NCBI RefSeq assembly: GCF_000826185.2
Contig: NZ_LN648870.1
Coordinates: 1-64,000 of the forward strand
Length of the DNA stretch: 64,000 nt
Direction: 5' to 3'
From: Microbacterium gorillae
Lineage (GTDB): Bacteria > Actinomycetota > Actinomycetes > Actinomycetales > Microbacteriaceae
How positions within the stretch are numbered: the first letter of the stretch is position 1; each line of letters starts with the position of its first letter. Below, one piece after another: positions 12,819-21,265 of the stretch. The notes beneath the pieces were generated by a model. That model ran no database searches, was not told the DNA's origin, and was given only the letters and a program-made list of their open reading frames with translations. A program made the translations under genes and the position numbers.

Positions 12819-14138
12819 TCACGGCTGGTCGACGAGGTCCCCACCCAGGGCGACCGGAAGGTACCGCGCGTGCCGACGCGTCATCTCGTCGCACATCGCC
12901 CAGATCTGGTCGGGCGTGATCGAGGATGCCGCGTTCGGATCGACCAGGACCGCGCGTCGGATCAGCTCCGGATCCCCCGTGCGGGCCGCCTCGATGGTCA
13001 GCTCGGCGACGGACAGGTACCGGCGGTTCAGTGCGGCGCCGGCCAACGGGACCTCGCCGTAGGGCAGGGGATGCACTCCCGTGGCGTCGACGTCCGCGGG
13101 CACCTCGACGACGGCGCCCTCGGGCAGGTTCGTGATCAGGCCGCGGTTGGGGACGTTGACGAAGATGCGGCGCGGCTGCCCGGTGAGCATCGCGTGGATG
13201 ATCTGGGGCGCGTATTCGGCGGCGTCGCTCGGATCGTGCAGAGGCACGTTCCCGCCCGCGTCCAGGATCCGGTGGGCCTCGTGGAATTCGGCGACGTTCT
13301 CCTCGGAGATGCCGAGATACTCCGACGGCTGCAGGCGGAAGCGCTCGATCTGCTCGTCGGAGCGCAGGAACCAGTCCAGATACTCGGCCGAGTGCTCGCT
13401 CGTCTCGGTGGGGTAGTAGCCGATCCGTCGGAAGATCTCCACGCGCACCCGGCGCTCCAGCTCCGGATCGCTCGCGATCTTCGCGCGCAATCGCGGATAG
13501 AGGTCCTCGCCGTCACGCTCCCAGCGGGTGAGCCAGGACTGGTGGTTCACACCTGCGGCGACGTAGTCCGTGCCCTCCAGCGGCACGCCGATCAGCTCGC
13601 ACAGATCGTTGACGGTCCAGTACACGCTGTGGCACAGCCCGTAGGCGCGGATGTCCGGGGCGACCACCGACAGCCACCAGATGTTCATGGCCATCGGGTT
13701 GGTGTAGTTCAGCAGGAGGGCGTCCGGGCAGACTGCCCGCATGTCCTCGGCGATGCCGGTCAGGACCGGGAAGGTGCGCAGCCCTCGGAACACCCCGCCG
13801 ACGCCGGTGGTGTCGCCGATCGTCTGGCGCAGCCCGTACGACGCCGGCACCTCGAGATCGACCCGGGTGGCGTCGATTCCGCCGACCTGAACCATGTTGA
13901 CGACGAAGTCCGCGCCCTCGAAAGCGGCGCGGCGATCCAAGAATGAGTGAATGCGCACTTTCCGACCCAGCTGAGTCGCGACGTTGTCGGCGGTGCGTCC
14001 GGCGACGTCGAGGCGATCGGGGTCGGTGTCGTGCAGGGCGATCTCCACCTCCGGAAGGTCCGGAAAACGTAGGAGATCAGTGAGCAACTGACGAGTGAAG
14101 ACGACACTGCCGGCACCCGTGAACGCGATCTTTGACAT
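12819..14138 (-). CDS. glycoside hydrolase family 4 (alpha-galactosidase / 6-phospho-glycosidase type)
   Basis: A 439-aa cytoplasmic GH4 enzyme. GH4 enzymes need NAD+ and a divalent metal and cleave by oxidation-elimination. The NAD site is KIAFTGAGSVVFTRQL at the N-terminus. IGDTTGVGGVFRGLR is the family signature, and the metal ligands are the Cys in LCHSV and the His in GVNHQSW. The start MSKIAFTGAG puts the Rossmann strand at the terminus, as usual, although its ribosome site is weak and an in-frame ATG 51 bases upstream exists. The gene is divergent from a DeoR regulator and upstream of a sugar ABC importer and PfkB kinase. It probably hydrolyses an imported disaccharide; alpha-galactoside is the best guess. 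Confidence 0.9.
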   Translation of the reverse strand: MSKIAFTGAGSVVFTRQLLTDLLRFPDLPEVEIALHDTDPDRLDVAGRTADNVATQLGRKVRIHSFLDRRAAFEGADFVVNMVQVGGIDATRVDLEVPASYGLRQTIGDTTGVGGVFRGLRTFPVLTGIAEDMRAVCPDALLLNYTNPMAMNIWWLSVVAPDIRAYGLCHSVYWTVNDLCELIGVPLEGTDYVAAGVNHQSWLTRWERDGEDLYPRLRAKIASDPELERRVRVEIFRRIGYYPTETSEHSAEYLDWFLRSDEQIERFRLQPSEYLGISEENVAEFHEAHRILDAGGNVPLHDPSDAAEYAPQIIHAMLTGQPRRIFVNVPNRGLITNLPEGAVVEVPADVDATGVHPLPYGEVPLAGAALNRRYLSVAELTIEAARTGDPELIRRAVLVDPNAASSITPDQIWAMCDEMTRRHARYLPVALGGDLVDQP

Positions 14139-14199
14139 GGCAGGATTCTTCAAAACGCGATCGTTCTTCGCAAGTGAAAAGGGCATATTGACGATCAAT

Positions 14200-14219
14200 C
14201 GCTCATTTGAGATGCTCAT
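14200..14219 (+). promoter_or_regulatory. putative DeoR-type operator, GH4/regulator intergenic
   Basis: CGCTCATTTGAGATGCTCAT lies immediately before the regulator start, in the 81-base divergent promoter. It shares CGCTCATT and TGAG with the site at 12723-12742. TTGACG at 14188-14193 is a fair -35, which would put this site across the spacer and -10 region. Autorepression would follow. Confidence 0.45.
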
Positions 14220-15032
14220 ATGGTGAATGGTGAACGTGCAGAATCGGTGTTCGAACGCATCGGCGGATCAGCCAAGCGCTCGCGGCGCATGGCTGACGTG
14301 CTGGACATGATCGCCGAGCGCGGCGAGGTCGAGCTCGCCGAGCTGGCCGAGCACTTCTCGACATCATCGGCGACGATGCGCCGGGACCTCGCGGCGATGG
14401 CCGACCACGGCCTGATCCTGCGCACGCACGGCGGCGCGAAGGTGGCGTCCTCGCTCACGGAGCGTCCGGTCGCGCTCAAGGACACCCGGTTCCGGGAGGC
14501 GAAGCGCCGCATCGCGCGGGCCGCGGCGGCGCGGGTGCCTCGGGAGAGGTACGCGGTCGCGCTCAGCGGCGGGACCACGGCCGCGGGGGTCGCGCGGGAG
14601 CTCGCCGGCCACTCCAGCCTGACGATCGTGACGAACTCACTGCCGATCGCCAATCTCGTCTCGCGCTACCCGAAGCTGAAGATCATCATGACCGGTGGCA
14701 TCCTGCGGGCGCAGTCGCTCGAGCTGGTCGGGGTGCTCGCGGAGGACACGTTCAACTCCCTCAACATCGGGATGGCCATTCTCGGCGCGGACGGGTTCAG
14801 TGCGGCATCCGGACTCACGACCTACGACGAGACCGAGGCGCGGGCGAATCGGGCCATGGTCATGCACGCCAAGACCACGGTCGTGGTCGCGGATTCGTCC
14901 AAGATCGGCAACGTCGCGCTGGCGCGGATCGCGACGGCGCCCGAGGTGGACGTCCTGATCACCGACGGGGACGCGGACCCGGCCGAGCTTCAGCGCCTGC
15001 GCGACGCGGGCGTCATCGTCGTGATCGCCTGA
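14220..15032 (+). CDS. DeoR/GlpR family transcriptional regulator
   Basis: A 270-aa repressor. The N-terminal winged helix (about residues 22-80) has the DeoR pattern RMADVLDMIAERGEVELAELA and the recognition helix ATMRRDLAAMADHGLILRTHGG. The C-terminal DeoRC sugar-phosphate-sensing domain contains ALSGGTTAAGVAREL and VLITDGDADP. Phosphorylated sugars are the usual inducers, which suits the PfkB kinase of the divergent locus. The ATG at 14220 is used here; GTG at 14223 is a possible leaderless start. Its 3' end overlaps the convergent small membrane gene by 20 bases. Confidence 0.92.
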   Translation: MVNGERAESVFERIGGSAKRSRRMADVLDMIAERGEVELAELAEHFSTSSATMRRDLAAMADHGLILRTHGGAKVASSLTERPVALKDTRFREAKRRIARAAAARVPRERYAVALSGGTTAAGVARELAGHSSLTIVTNSLPIANLVSRYPKLKIIMTGGILRAQSLELVGVLAEDTFNSLNIGMAILGADGFSAASGLTTYDETEARANRAMVMHAKTTVVVADSSKIGNVALARIATAPEVDVLITDGDADPAELQRLRDAGVIVVIA

Positions 15033-15243
15033 CCGCTGCCTCTCGCGCGGGTCCGCGAGCGATCAAGCGGTCCAGCAGCAGCGTGAGGGCGAACGAGACC
15101 AGGAAGACGGCGATGCCGAACAGTACGGCGAATCCGATCGTGCGGATGGTCAGCACCACCACGAACGCGGAGAACAGGGCCAGCGCGGCGGGAATGATCA
15201 CCACGGCGTTCAGCGGCGCGCGTCGGGAGGCGCTTCGACGCAT
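15013..15243 (-). CDS. small two-helix membrane protein
   Basis: A 76-aa protein of unknown function. After a basic start (MRRSASRRAP) come two hydrophobic stretches, about residues 12-34 and 37-56, then an Arg-rich tail. Both ends probably face the cytoplasm. The ATG is preceded by GAGGAGGTGTCGCAC, a strong ribosome site, which is why this start is preferred over a 373-codon extension that is an antisense shadow of the HNH gene. The last 20 bases overlap the end of the DeoR gene on the other strand. Confidence 0.75.
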   Translation of the reverse strand: MRRSASRRAPLNAVVIIPAALALFSAFVVVLTIRTIGFAVLFGIAVFLVSFALTLLLDRLIARGPAREAAVRRSRR

Positions 15244-15387
15244 GTGCGACACCTCCTCGCGCTCGGGTCGATGATACGCGGACACCGACGCGGGTCGGGC
15301 GGCGGTGTCCGGGGGATGGCGTAGCGTCAACACTGCCGCGAGCCCCCGGTCGCGGCGCGGATCGTCGCGGGGGCGCAGCGGGAGATC

Positions 15388-16161
15388 ATGACACGGCGGG
15401 GAGCGGGGCGGCACTCGTCCTGGCCGGTGGCGCTTCTCGTGTGCGCGGTCTGTCTCGTCGTGCTGTCTGCGACTCCCGTCGGCGCCGCGCTGCTGCAGCG
15501 CGTGAGGGGCGCCGACCCGGCGCCGGTGGTGACCATCACGAAGGGGCCGGCACCGTCCGATCCCCCTGTGTCCGTCGGGCCGGCGGCGGTCGTGGCGGCG
15601 AGCACGCTGCCGGACCTCCTCGCCGTCCGACCGGAGACGACGACGCCGCCCTATCGTCGAGACCTGTTCGAGCACTGGATCGACGCCGACCGCGACGGCT
15701 GCAACACGCGCTCCGAGGTGCTGATCGAGGAGTCCACCACCCCGGTGACGATCACCGGGCGGTGCCGGATCAGCGGCGGAACGTGGGTGTCGCCGATGGA
15801 CGGCACCGTGGCGTTCGAGCCGGGGGACATCGAGATCGATCACCATGTTCCGCTGGCCGAGGCCTGGCGCTCGGGTGCCTCGGCTTGGAGCGACGCGCGG
15901 CGTCGCGCCTTCGCCAACGACCTGGACGTGCCGTACGCGCTCGTGGCGTCCTCGACGATGGCGAACCAGTCCAAGGGGGACAAGGATCCGGGACGGTGGC
16001 TGCCCACGAACGGCGCCTACGTCTGCGAGTACGTCACGGCGTGGGCGCTCGTGAAGTACCGGTGGTCGCTGGCCGTCGACGAGCGGGAGCAGACGGCGCT
16101 GCGGGCGAACCTGTCCGGAGCCTGCGGCGACCACCTCGTGACGCTGCCCCCGGTGATGTGA
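15388..16161 (+). CDS. secreted HNH-family nuclease-like protein (DUF1524 type)
   Basis: A 257-aa protein with an N-terminal signal or anchor helix (about residues 13-34). The region IDADRDGCNTRSEVLI, the core DIEIDHHVPLAEAW and the later ANQSKGDKDPGRWLP form the His-Asn-Lys motif of the GmrSD/DUF1524 HNH fold common in exported actinobacterial proteins. Three or more Cys could form disulfides outside the cell. It may be a secreted nuclease used for nutrition or competition. Neighbours give no further clue: it ends one base before the convergent YigZ gene. Confidence 0.85.
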   Translation: MTRRGAGRHSSWPVALLVCAVCLVVLSATPVGAALLQRVRGADPAPVVTITKGPAPSDPPVSVGPAAVVAASTLPDLLAVRPETTTPPYRRDLFEHWIDADRDGCNTRSEVLIEESTTPVTITGRCRISGGTWVSPMDGTVAFEPGDIEIDHHVPLAEAWRSGASAWSDARRRAFANDLDVPYALVASSTMANQSKGDKDPGRWLPTNGAYVCEYVTAWALVKYRWSLAVDEREQTALRANLSGACGDHLVTLPPVM

Positions 16162-16809
16162 TCACACCGGGACGTCGACGACGCGCGTCTCCCCGAACTC
16201 CGGGGAGGCGGCACCGGATGTGACGGCCTCGACCGTGGCCTGCAGATCTCCGCGCGTCTCATCCGGGACCCAGACCTCGAGCGTCGCGGCGGCGGCGTAG
16301 GTCGTCTCGCCGAGCGTCGCGCCGTGGGCTCCGGACCATGCGCGCAGCGCGTGATCGACCCGACCCGCCTCGGCGTGCGGGACGGTGACGGTGGCCCGGA
16401 CGAGGGCTTCGCGGTGCAGCAGCCGGGCGGCGTCCAGCGTTTCCGAGACGGCGGTCGAGTACGCCCGGATCAGCCCACCCGCGCCGAGCTTCACCCCGCC
16501 GAAGTAGCGCGTCACGATCACGACGAGATCCGTGAGGTCGCGCCGCCGCAGCACCTCCAGCATCGGTACCCCGGCGGTTCCGGACGGCTCGCCGTCATCG
16601 CTCGAGCGGGTCTGATCGCCGAGGAGACCCGTCACCATCGCGACGCAGTTGTGGCGCGCGTCCCAGTACCGCTTGCGGACGTCGGCGATCACCGCGTCCG
16701 CGTCCGCGACCGATGACACCGGATGCACGTGCGTGAGGAAGCGCGAGCGCTTGATCTCCAGCTCGCCCGACACCGGCGCCGCGATCGTGGCGGGATAGGA
16801 GCGGGCCAT
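16162..16809 (-). CDS. YigZ/IMPACT family protein
   Basis: A 215-aa member of the conserved UPF0029 (IMPACT N-terminal) family with a C-terminal DUF1949-like half. Signature segments are KRSRFL, HNCVAM, DDGEPSGTAGVPML and VTRYFGGVKLGAGGLIRAY. The bacterial role is unclear; the eukaryotic homologue modulates GCN2. The ATG lies exactly six bases after TACGCT (16816-16821), so the mRNA is probably leaderless. The gene converges on the HNH gene with no gap. Confidence 0.92.
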   Translation of the reverse strand: MARSYPATIAAPVSGELEIKRSRFLTHVHPVSSVADADAVIADVRKRYWDARHNCVAMVTGLLGDQTRSSDDGEPSGTAGVPMLEVLRRRDLTDLVVIVTRYFGGVKLGAGGLIRAYSTAVSETLDAARLLHREALVRATVTVPHAEAGRVDHALRAWSGAHGATLGETTYAAAATLEVWVPDETRGDLQATVEAVTSGAASPEFGETRVVDVPV

Positions 16810-16838
16810 CCCCCGAGCGTATCCGGACGGGGTTCCGG

Positions 16839-17591
16839 TCAGAGCGCGCGCAGCGGACGGACGTACGCATCCCCGGCGCGCGAGCGTCCGGAAGCGGTCA
16901 CCGTGAAGCGGATGACGTCGGGCAGGTAGCGGTCATCGGACGCCTCGAACACGCGTCCGGCGCCGTCGTGGCTGATCCGGCGCAGCCGCAGGATGGGGGA
17001 GCCGACGGCGACCCCGAGCAGGCGCGCGTCCACGGCGTCCGCGGCCACCGCGTCGATCTCGTGCTCGACGGCGAACGAGCGATGCCCGCGGGACTCGAGG
17101 TATTCGGTGATGGACACCGTGTCCAGGTCCGTGTCGAACAGCGCCCGACCGACGTCGCCGAGGAAGGTCAGCCGCTCCAGCATCGCCGGGCGGCCATCGA
17201 GTGACCGCAGGCGCAGCACGTCCACGACGGGCGTTCCCTCGGGAACCTCCAGCAGAGTGGCCTTCTCCGCATCGACCTTGCGCAGGGCGACCTCCTGCGT
17301 CCGTGCACCGGGCTGCGCGCCGATCTCACGCGCCCATCGGGTGAAGGGGATCGACACGTCCACCGCCTGATGCGGCTTGCGTGGTGTCACCCGCGCGGGG
17401 CGGCCTCGGCCGGTCTCGATGAGCCCCTCCTGCCGCAGTTCGGCGAGGGCGTTGCGGATGGGGCCACGGGAGGTGCGCCACGTCTGCGCGAGCTCGGCCT
17501 CGGTCGGCACGTCATCGCCGGGGGCGAGCTCGCCGCGGCGGATCCGCGCGCGGAGATCCTCGGCGATCTGCTTGTAGACGACGGTGGTCAC
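16839..17591 (-). CDS. GntR-family regulator with UTRA domain (PhnF-like)
   Basis: A 250-aa HutC-subfamily regulator. The winged helix occupies residues 1-70 (PTEAELAQTWRTSRGPIRNALAELRQ), followed by a UTRA ligand-binding domain (about 85-240). It is divergent from a phosphonate ABC operon, so it is likely to sense phosphate, a phosphonate or a catabolite. The GTG start lies six bases after TAGGAT (17598-17603), suggesting a leaderless message. The 168-base intergenic region has a direct repeat that could be its operator. Confidence 0.88.
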   Translation of the reverse strand: MTTVVYKQIAEDLRARIRRGELAPGDDVPTEAELAQTWRTSRGPIRNALAELRQEGLIETGRGRPARVTPRKPHQAVDVSIPFTRWAREIGAQPGARTQEVALRKVDAEKATLLEVPEGTPVVDVLRLRSLDGRPAMLERLTFLGDVGRALFDTDLDTVSITEYLESRGHRSFAVEHEIDAVAADAVDARLLGVAVGSPILRLRRISHDGAGRVFEASDDRYLPDVIRFTVTASGRSRAGDAYVRPLRAL

Positions 17592-17661
17592 CCTCGCATC
17601 CTAGGTGCCCGACGACTGGCCGGACCGGCGGGCGAGCCGCCCGTTCACGGCCGCGTCAGAG

Positions 17662-17710
17662 AGGTGAACACGTGGCGAACGTCCGGTGAGATAGGTATAC
17701 ACGTGGGCGG
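17662..17710 (+). promoter_or_regulatory. direct repeat, possible GntR operator for phosphonate genes
   Basis: AGGTGAACACGTGGCG (17662-17677) and AGGTATACACGTGGGCG (17693-17709) share 14 positions and start 31 bases apart, about three helical turns. GGTATACAC resembles the GTNTANAC core of HutC-type operators. The site lies 50-98 bases before the phnD start. It may be the target of the divergent GntR/UTRA protein. Confidence 0.4.
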
Positions 17711-17759
17711 CCGGATGCGAGCCTTCCAGAGGTTCCGACCCCGTCATCGAAAGGCAGAA

Positions 17760-18695
17760 ATGAACCTCCGTGCCTCCCAGTCGCCGCTGCTCGTCGCCGG
17801 TGCCGCACTGCTCGCTCTCGGCCTGTCCGGGTGCTCCACCGCCGCCGGAGCCTCGGGCGGTGCGACCGACACGGCCGCCGCCGACGGCTCGTACGCGGTC
17901 GACGCGAACACGCTCGTGTTCGGCGTCGTCCCGGACTCCGCCGACACCCAGACCAACTACCAGCCGCTGATGGACTACATCGCCAAGGAGACCGGCAAGA
18001 AGGTCGAGTACCACGAGTCGACCGACTACGCCGCCCTCATCGAGGCCGCGATCGCCGGCAAGGTCGATGTCGCCTCCTTCTCCGGCTTCACCTACATCAC
18101 CGCGACCAACAACGGCGCGAAGCTCACGCCGATCTCCTCGATCATCACGGAGAAGGGGCAGGAGCCCGGCTACTACTCCGAGGCGATCGTGCCGAAGGGG
18201 TCCGCGATCAAGACCCTCGCCGACTTCGCCGGCAAGCGCGTCTGCTTCGTCGATCCGGCCTCCACCTCCGGCTACCTCTTCCCGTCCTACAACCTCCTCA
18301 AGGCGGGTGTGGACCCGCAGAAGGACATCACTCCGGTGTTCGCCGGCAAGCACGACGTGTCCGTGCAGAAGGTCGGTGAGGGCAAGGAGTGCGACGCCGG
18401 CTTCGCCGAGGACAGCGAGGTGGAAAAGAGCGACAAGGTCGTCTCCATCGCCAAGACGATGGTCCCCGGCGCCCCCCTCGTGTACGCCGACGCGCTGCCG
18501 AAGGACGTCTCGGCGCAGCTCGTGAAGATCCTCGCGAACGTCACGGTCGACGACATCGTCGCCGCCGGAGTGACCTCCGCCGACTCGGACGGCTTCCGCA
18601 GCGTCTTCTACGGCACCAAGCCGGTGGATGACGCGTACTACGACGTCATCCGCGACATCTGCAAGAAGACCGACGCCAAGCAGTGCCAGTCCTGA
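17760..18695 (+). CDS. phnD: phosphonate ABC transporter substrate-binding lipoprotein
   Basis: A 311-aa periplasmic-type receptor with the lipobox LSGC (Cys25). The body matches the PhnD family: LVFGVVPDSADTQTNYQPLMDY, AGKVDVASFSG, and VCFVDPASTSGYLFPSYNLL, the phosphonate-pocket loop. The start is MNLRASQSPL with AAGG upstream; longer in-frame sequence has no signal peptide logic. It leads a six-gene run (phnD, phnC, phnE, FAD oxidoreductase, HAD hydrolase, alcohol dehydrogenase) in which nearly all junctions overlap. Confidence 0.93.
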   Translation: MNLRASQSPLLVAGAALLALGLSGCSTAAGASGGATDTAAADGSYAVDANTLVFGVVPDSADTQTNYQPLMDYIAKETGKKVEYHESTDYAALIEAAIAGKVDVASFSGFTYITATNNGAKLTPISSIITEKGQEPGYYSEAIVPKGSAIKTLADFAGKRVCFVDPASTSGYLFPSYNLLKAGVDPQKDITPVFAGKHDVSVQKVGEGKECDAGFAEDSEVEKSDKVVSIAKTMVPGAPLVYADALPKDVSAQLVKILANVTVDDIVAAGVTSADSDGFRSVFYGTKPVDDAYYDVIRDICKKTDAKQCQS

Positions 18696-18719
18696 TCCGC
18701 TGACGCCCGGGAGAACGAC

Positions 18720-19535
18720 ATGAGCAAGGCGACGACCGAACCCGTCATCGACGTCCGTGGACTGACACGGACCTACGGAACCACGACAGCGCTGCAGGAC
18801 GTGGACCTGACCATCGGGCGGGGTGAGATCGTCGTCGTTCTCGGGCTGTCGGGCTCCGGCAAGTCCACCCTCCTCCGGCACCTGAACGGCCTGGAGACCC
18901 CCACGTCCGGGTCCGTGCGGGTGCTGGGGGAGGACGTGGCGCGGCTGCGCGGGGCGCCGTTGCGCGCCCTGCGCAGCCGAATCGGATTCATCTTCCAGCA
19001 GTTCGAGCTGGTGCCCTCGCTGTCGGTGCTGGAGAACGTGCTCACCGGGTCGCTGGCGAGCGTGCGCGGCCCGCGGCTCGGGCTGTTCTCGTATCGCCGC
19101 CCGGCGAAGCTCCGTGCGCTGTGCCACCTGGACCGCGTCGGACTGCTCGATCGCGCGTATCAGCGCGCGGACACGCTCTCCGGCGGACAGCAGCAGCGTG
19201 TCGCGATCGCCCGCGCGCTGATGCAGAACCCCGAAGTGCTCCTCGCGGACGAACCGGTCGCCTCGCTCGACCCGGAATCGAGTGCGCAGGTGATGGCACT
19301 GGTCCGTGAGATCGCCGCCGACGAGGGGCTGACCGTCCTGTGCAGCCTCCACCAGGTCGACCTCGCGATCTCGTGGGCGGACCGCATCGTCGGACTCCGC
19401 CACGGTGAGGTCGTCCTCGACCTGCCCACGGACGGGCTCACCAAGGAGCAGGTCATGGAGATCTACGGCCGCGTCGCGACCTCGACCGGCGAGCTCACCG
19501 CGGTCGCGAACGAACTGCTGGAGCCGGTGCGGTGA
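18720..19535 (+). CDS. phnC: phosphonate ABC transporter ATP-binding protein
   Basis: A 271-aa ABC ATPase. Walker A is GLSGSGKST (residues 42-50), the signature is [15 protein letters not shown], Walker B is VLLADEPVASLD, and the switch His lies in LCSLHQVD. It energises uptake through the fused PhnE encoded next, whose GTG overlaps this gene's TGA. It starts 24 bases after phnD. The long insert after the Q-loop (SLASVRGPRLGLFSYRRP) is typical of PhnC. Confidence 0.94.
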   Translation: MSKATTEPVIDVRGLTRTYGTTTALQDVDLTIGRGEIVVVLGLSGSGKSTLLRHLNGLETPTSGSVRVLGEDVARLRGAPLRALRSRIGFIFQQFELVPSLSVLENVLTGSLASVRGPRLGLFSYRRPAKLRALCHLDRVGLLDRAYQRADTLSGGQQQRVAIARALMQNPEVLLADEPVASLDPESSAQVMALVREIAADEGLTVLCSLHQVDLAISWADRIVGLRHGEVVLDLPTDGLTKEQVMEIYGRVATSTGELTAVANELLEPVR

Positions 19536-21265
19536 CCGCCCTCGCCCCCGCCCCGGTGCGCGGCGCGGCGCGCCCTTCGGTCGCCGAGCGCGCGCCGAAG
19601 CGCCCGCTGTCCCCGGAGCGCATCAGCGCCGGCATCACCCTCGCGGTGATCGCAGCGCTCGCGGTCGGCGGGCTCGCCGAGGTCGGCATCTCGATCCCCG
19701 ACATGATCGCGTCCGGCGACAACGCGGCGCGCTTCTTCGCCCGCGTCGGCGCACTGACCTTCCCCGATCCGGCCGACCTGGTCGGACTCATCGCCCTCAC
19801 GCTCGGTCTGGTCCTGACCGGCACCCTGCTGGCCGCGGTGCTGTCCGTGCCGATCGCCTACCTGGCCGCCGAGAACACCACCCCGTCCAACACGGCACGC
19901 GCCATCGCGCGCTTCATCGGCGTCCTCACCCGTGCGTTGCCGGATGTGGTGCTGGCGATGGTGTTCGTGCTGATGTTCTCGCTCGGCGCGCTTCCGGGCA
20001 TCCTCGCGATCGGGATCCACTCGGTGGGCATGATCTCGAAGATGTTCGCCGACGCGATCGAGCAGATCGACGAAGGCCCGCGCCTCGCGATCCGGGCGGC
20101 GGGCGGTTCCCGGTGGCAGGAGTTCACCGCTGGGATTCTGCCCCAGGTGCTGCCCAGCTGGGTGGCGACCGTGCTGCACCGCAACGACATCAATCTGCGC
20201 GGCTCCGTCGTGCTCGGTTACGTCGGGGTCGCCGGGCTCGGGCTCGAGATGTCCTACGCCTTCAAAGCGCTCGACTACGGACGCGGCCTCGGGATCGCGC
20301 TGATCATCTTCCTGCTGTGCGTGGTGATGGAGATCGTCTCCTCGGCCGTTCGCGCGGCCATGCTCGGCGAGCTCGGCGCTCGGCGCACCTGGGCGGACCG
20401 CCTGCTCGCGCGCGTCCGTCCGCCGCGGACCGCGACCGCCTCGGCGGCGTGCCCGCCGGCGTGGGCGATCAGCCCCGCCACCGCCCTGCACCGTCCGTGG
20501 ACCGCCACCCGCGTCCGCAACGTCCTCGCGGGCTGGATCACCGTCGCCGTGGTGATCGCGGGGGTCGAGGTGTGCCAGATCCAGTGGGGTGACTTCCTCA
20601 CCGTCTGGGCCAAGATCCCCGCGGTCGCCGTGCAGTTCTGGCCGCCCACGTTCGGTGTGTACGGCGTCGCGACGATGCTGGAGGCGATGCGGGAGACCAT
20701 CGCGATCGCGCTCGCCGCGACGCTGCTCGCGTTCCTGCCCTCGCTCGTGCTCGGCTCCCTCGCCGCGCGCAACGTCGCGCCGAATCGCGGGACGCGCCTG
20801 ACCGGCCGCTTCCTCCTCGTCGGCATCCGCGGCATCCCGGAGCTGATCCTCGCGATCGTCCTCATCGTCATCACCGGACTCGGCATGCAGGCCGGCACGA
20901 TCGCGCTCGCCGTCGGTGGCATCGGACTGCTCGGCAAGCTTCTCGCCGACTCGTTCGAAGAGGTCCAGCGCGGACCGGAACGCGCGCTCGCGGCCACCGG
21001 CGCGACCCGGCTTCAGGTCTACGCCGGGGCCACCGTGCCGCAGGGCACCCGCGCCCTGATCGGGCACGTCTTCTACCTGCTCGACACGAACATCCGCGCC
21101 GCCACGATCCTCGGCGTGGTCGGCGGCGGTGGCGTCGGCTACTACTTGCTGAACGCCAGTCAGGGCTCGCACTACGGCATGGTCACCGCGATCGTGCTGA
21201 TGATCCTCGCGACCGTGCTCGTGGTCGAGGCGATCGCGATGTGGATGCGCAAGGTGTTCCGGTGA
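19532..21265 (+). CDS. phnE: phosphonate ABC transporter permease, fused PhnE-PhnE
   Basis: A 577-aa protein, twice the length of a single PhnE. Two homologous permease halves (about residues 20-275 and 320-577) each have a cytoplasmic coupling loop with EQIDEGPRLAIRAAGGSRWQ in the first and EEVQRGPERALAATGATRLQ in the second. A Pro/Ala/Arg-rich linker sits around 290-325. Split phnE1-phnE2 genes are usual elsewhere, so this is a natural fusion that fixes the channel stoichiometry. The GTG start overlaps the phnC stop (GTGA), and its own stop overlaps the next GTG. Confidence 0.93.
   Translation: MTALAPAPVRGAARPSVAERAPKRPLSPERISAGITLAVIAALAVGGLAEVGISIPDMIASGDNAARFFARVGALTFPDPADLVGLIALTLGLVLTGTLLAAVLSVPIAYLAAENTTPSNTARAIARFIGVLTRALPDVVLAMVFVLMFSLGALPGILAIGIHSVGMISKMFADAIEQIDEGPRLAIRAAGGSRWQEFTAGILPQVLPSWVATVLHRNDINLRGSVVLGYVGVAGLGLEMSYAFKALDYGRGLGIALIIFLLCVVMEIVSSAVRAAMLGELGARRTWADRLLARVRPPRTATASAACPPAWAISPATALHRPWTATRVRNVLAGWITVAVVIAGVEVCQIQWGDFLTVWAKIPAVAVQFWPPTFGVYGVATMLEAMRETIAIALAATLLAFLPSLVLGSLAARNVAPNRGTRLTGRFLLVGIRGIPELILAIVLIVITGLGMQAGTIALAVGGIGLLGKLLADSFEEVQRGPERALAATGATRLQVYAGATVPQGTRALIGHVFYLLDTNIRAATILGVVGGGGVGYYLLNASQGSHYGMVTAIVLMILATVLVVEAIAMWMRKVFR

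Noticed and set aside
15013..16134. A 373-codon minus-strand frame opposite the HNH gene.
   Set aside because: Only the C-terminal 76 codons have a ribosome site and plausible membrane helices. The plus-strand frame carries a signal peptide and the HNH motif.
15388..16161. A homing endonuclease or mobile element suggested by the HNH motif.
   Set aside because: The protein has an export signal and the family is common as a chromosomal single gene. No flanking repeats or intron were seen.
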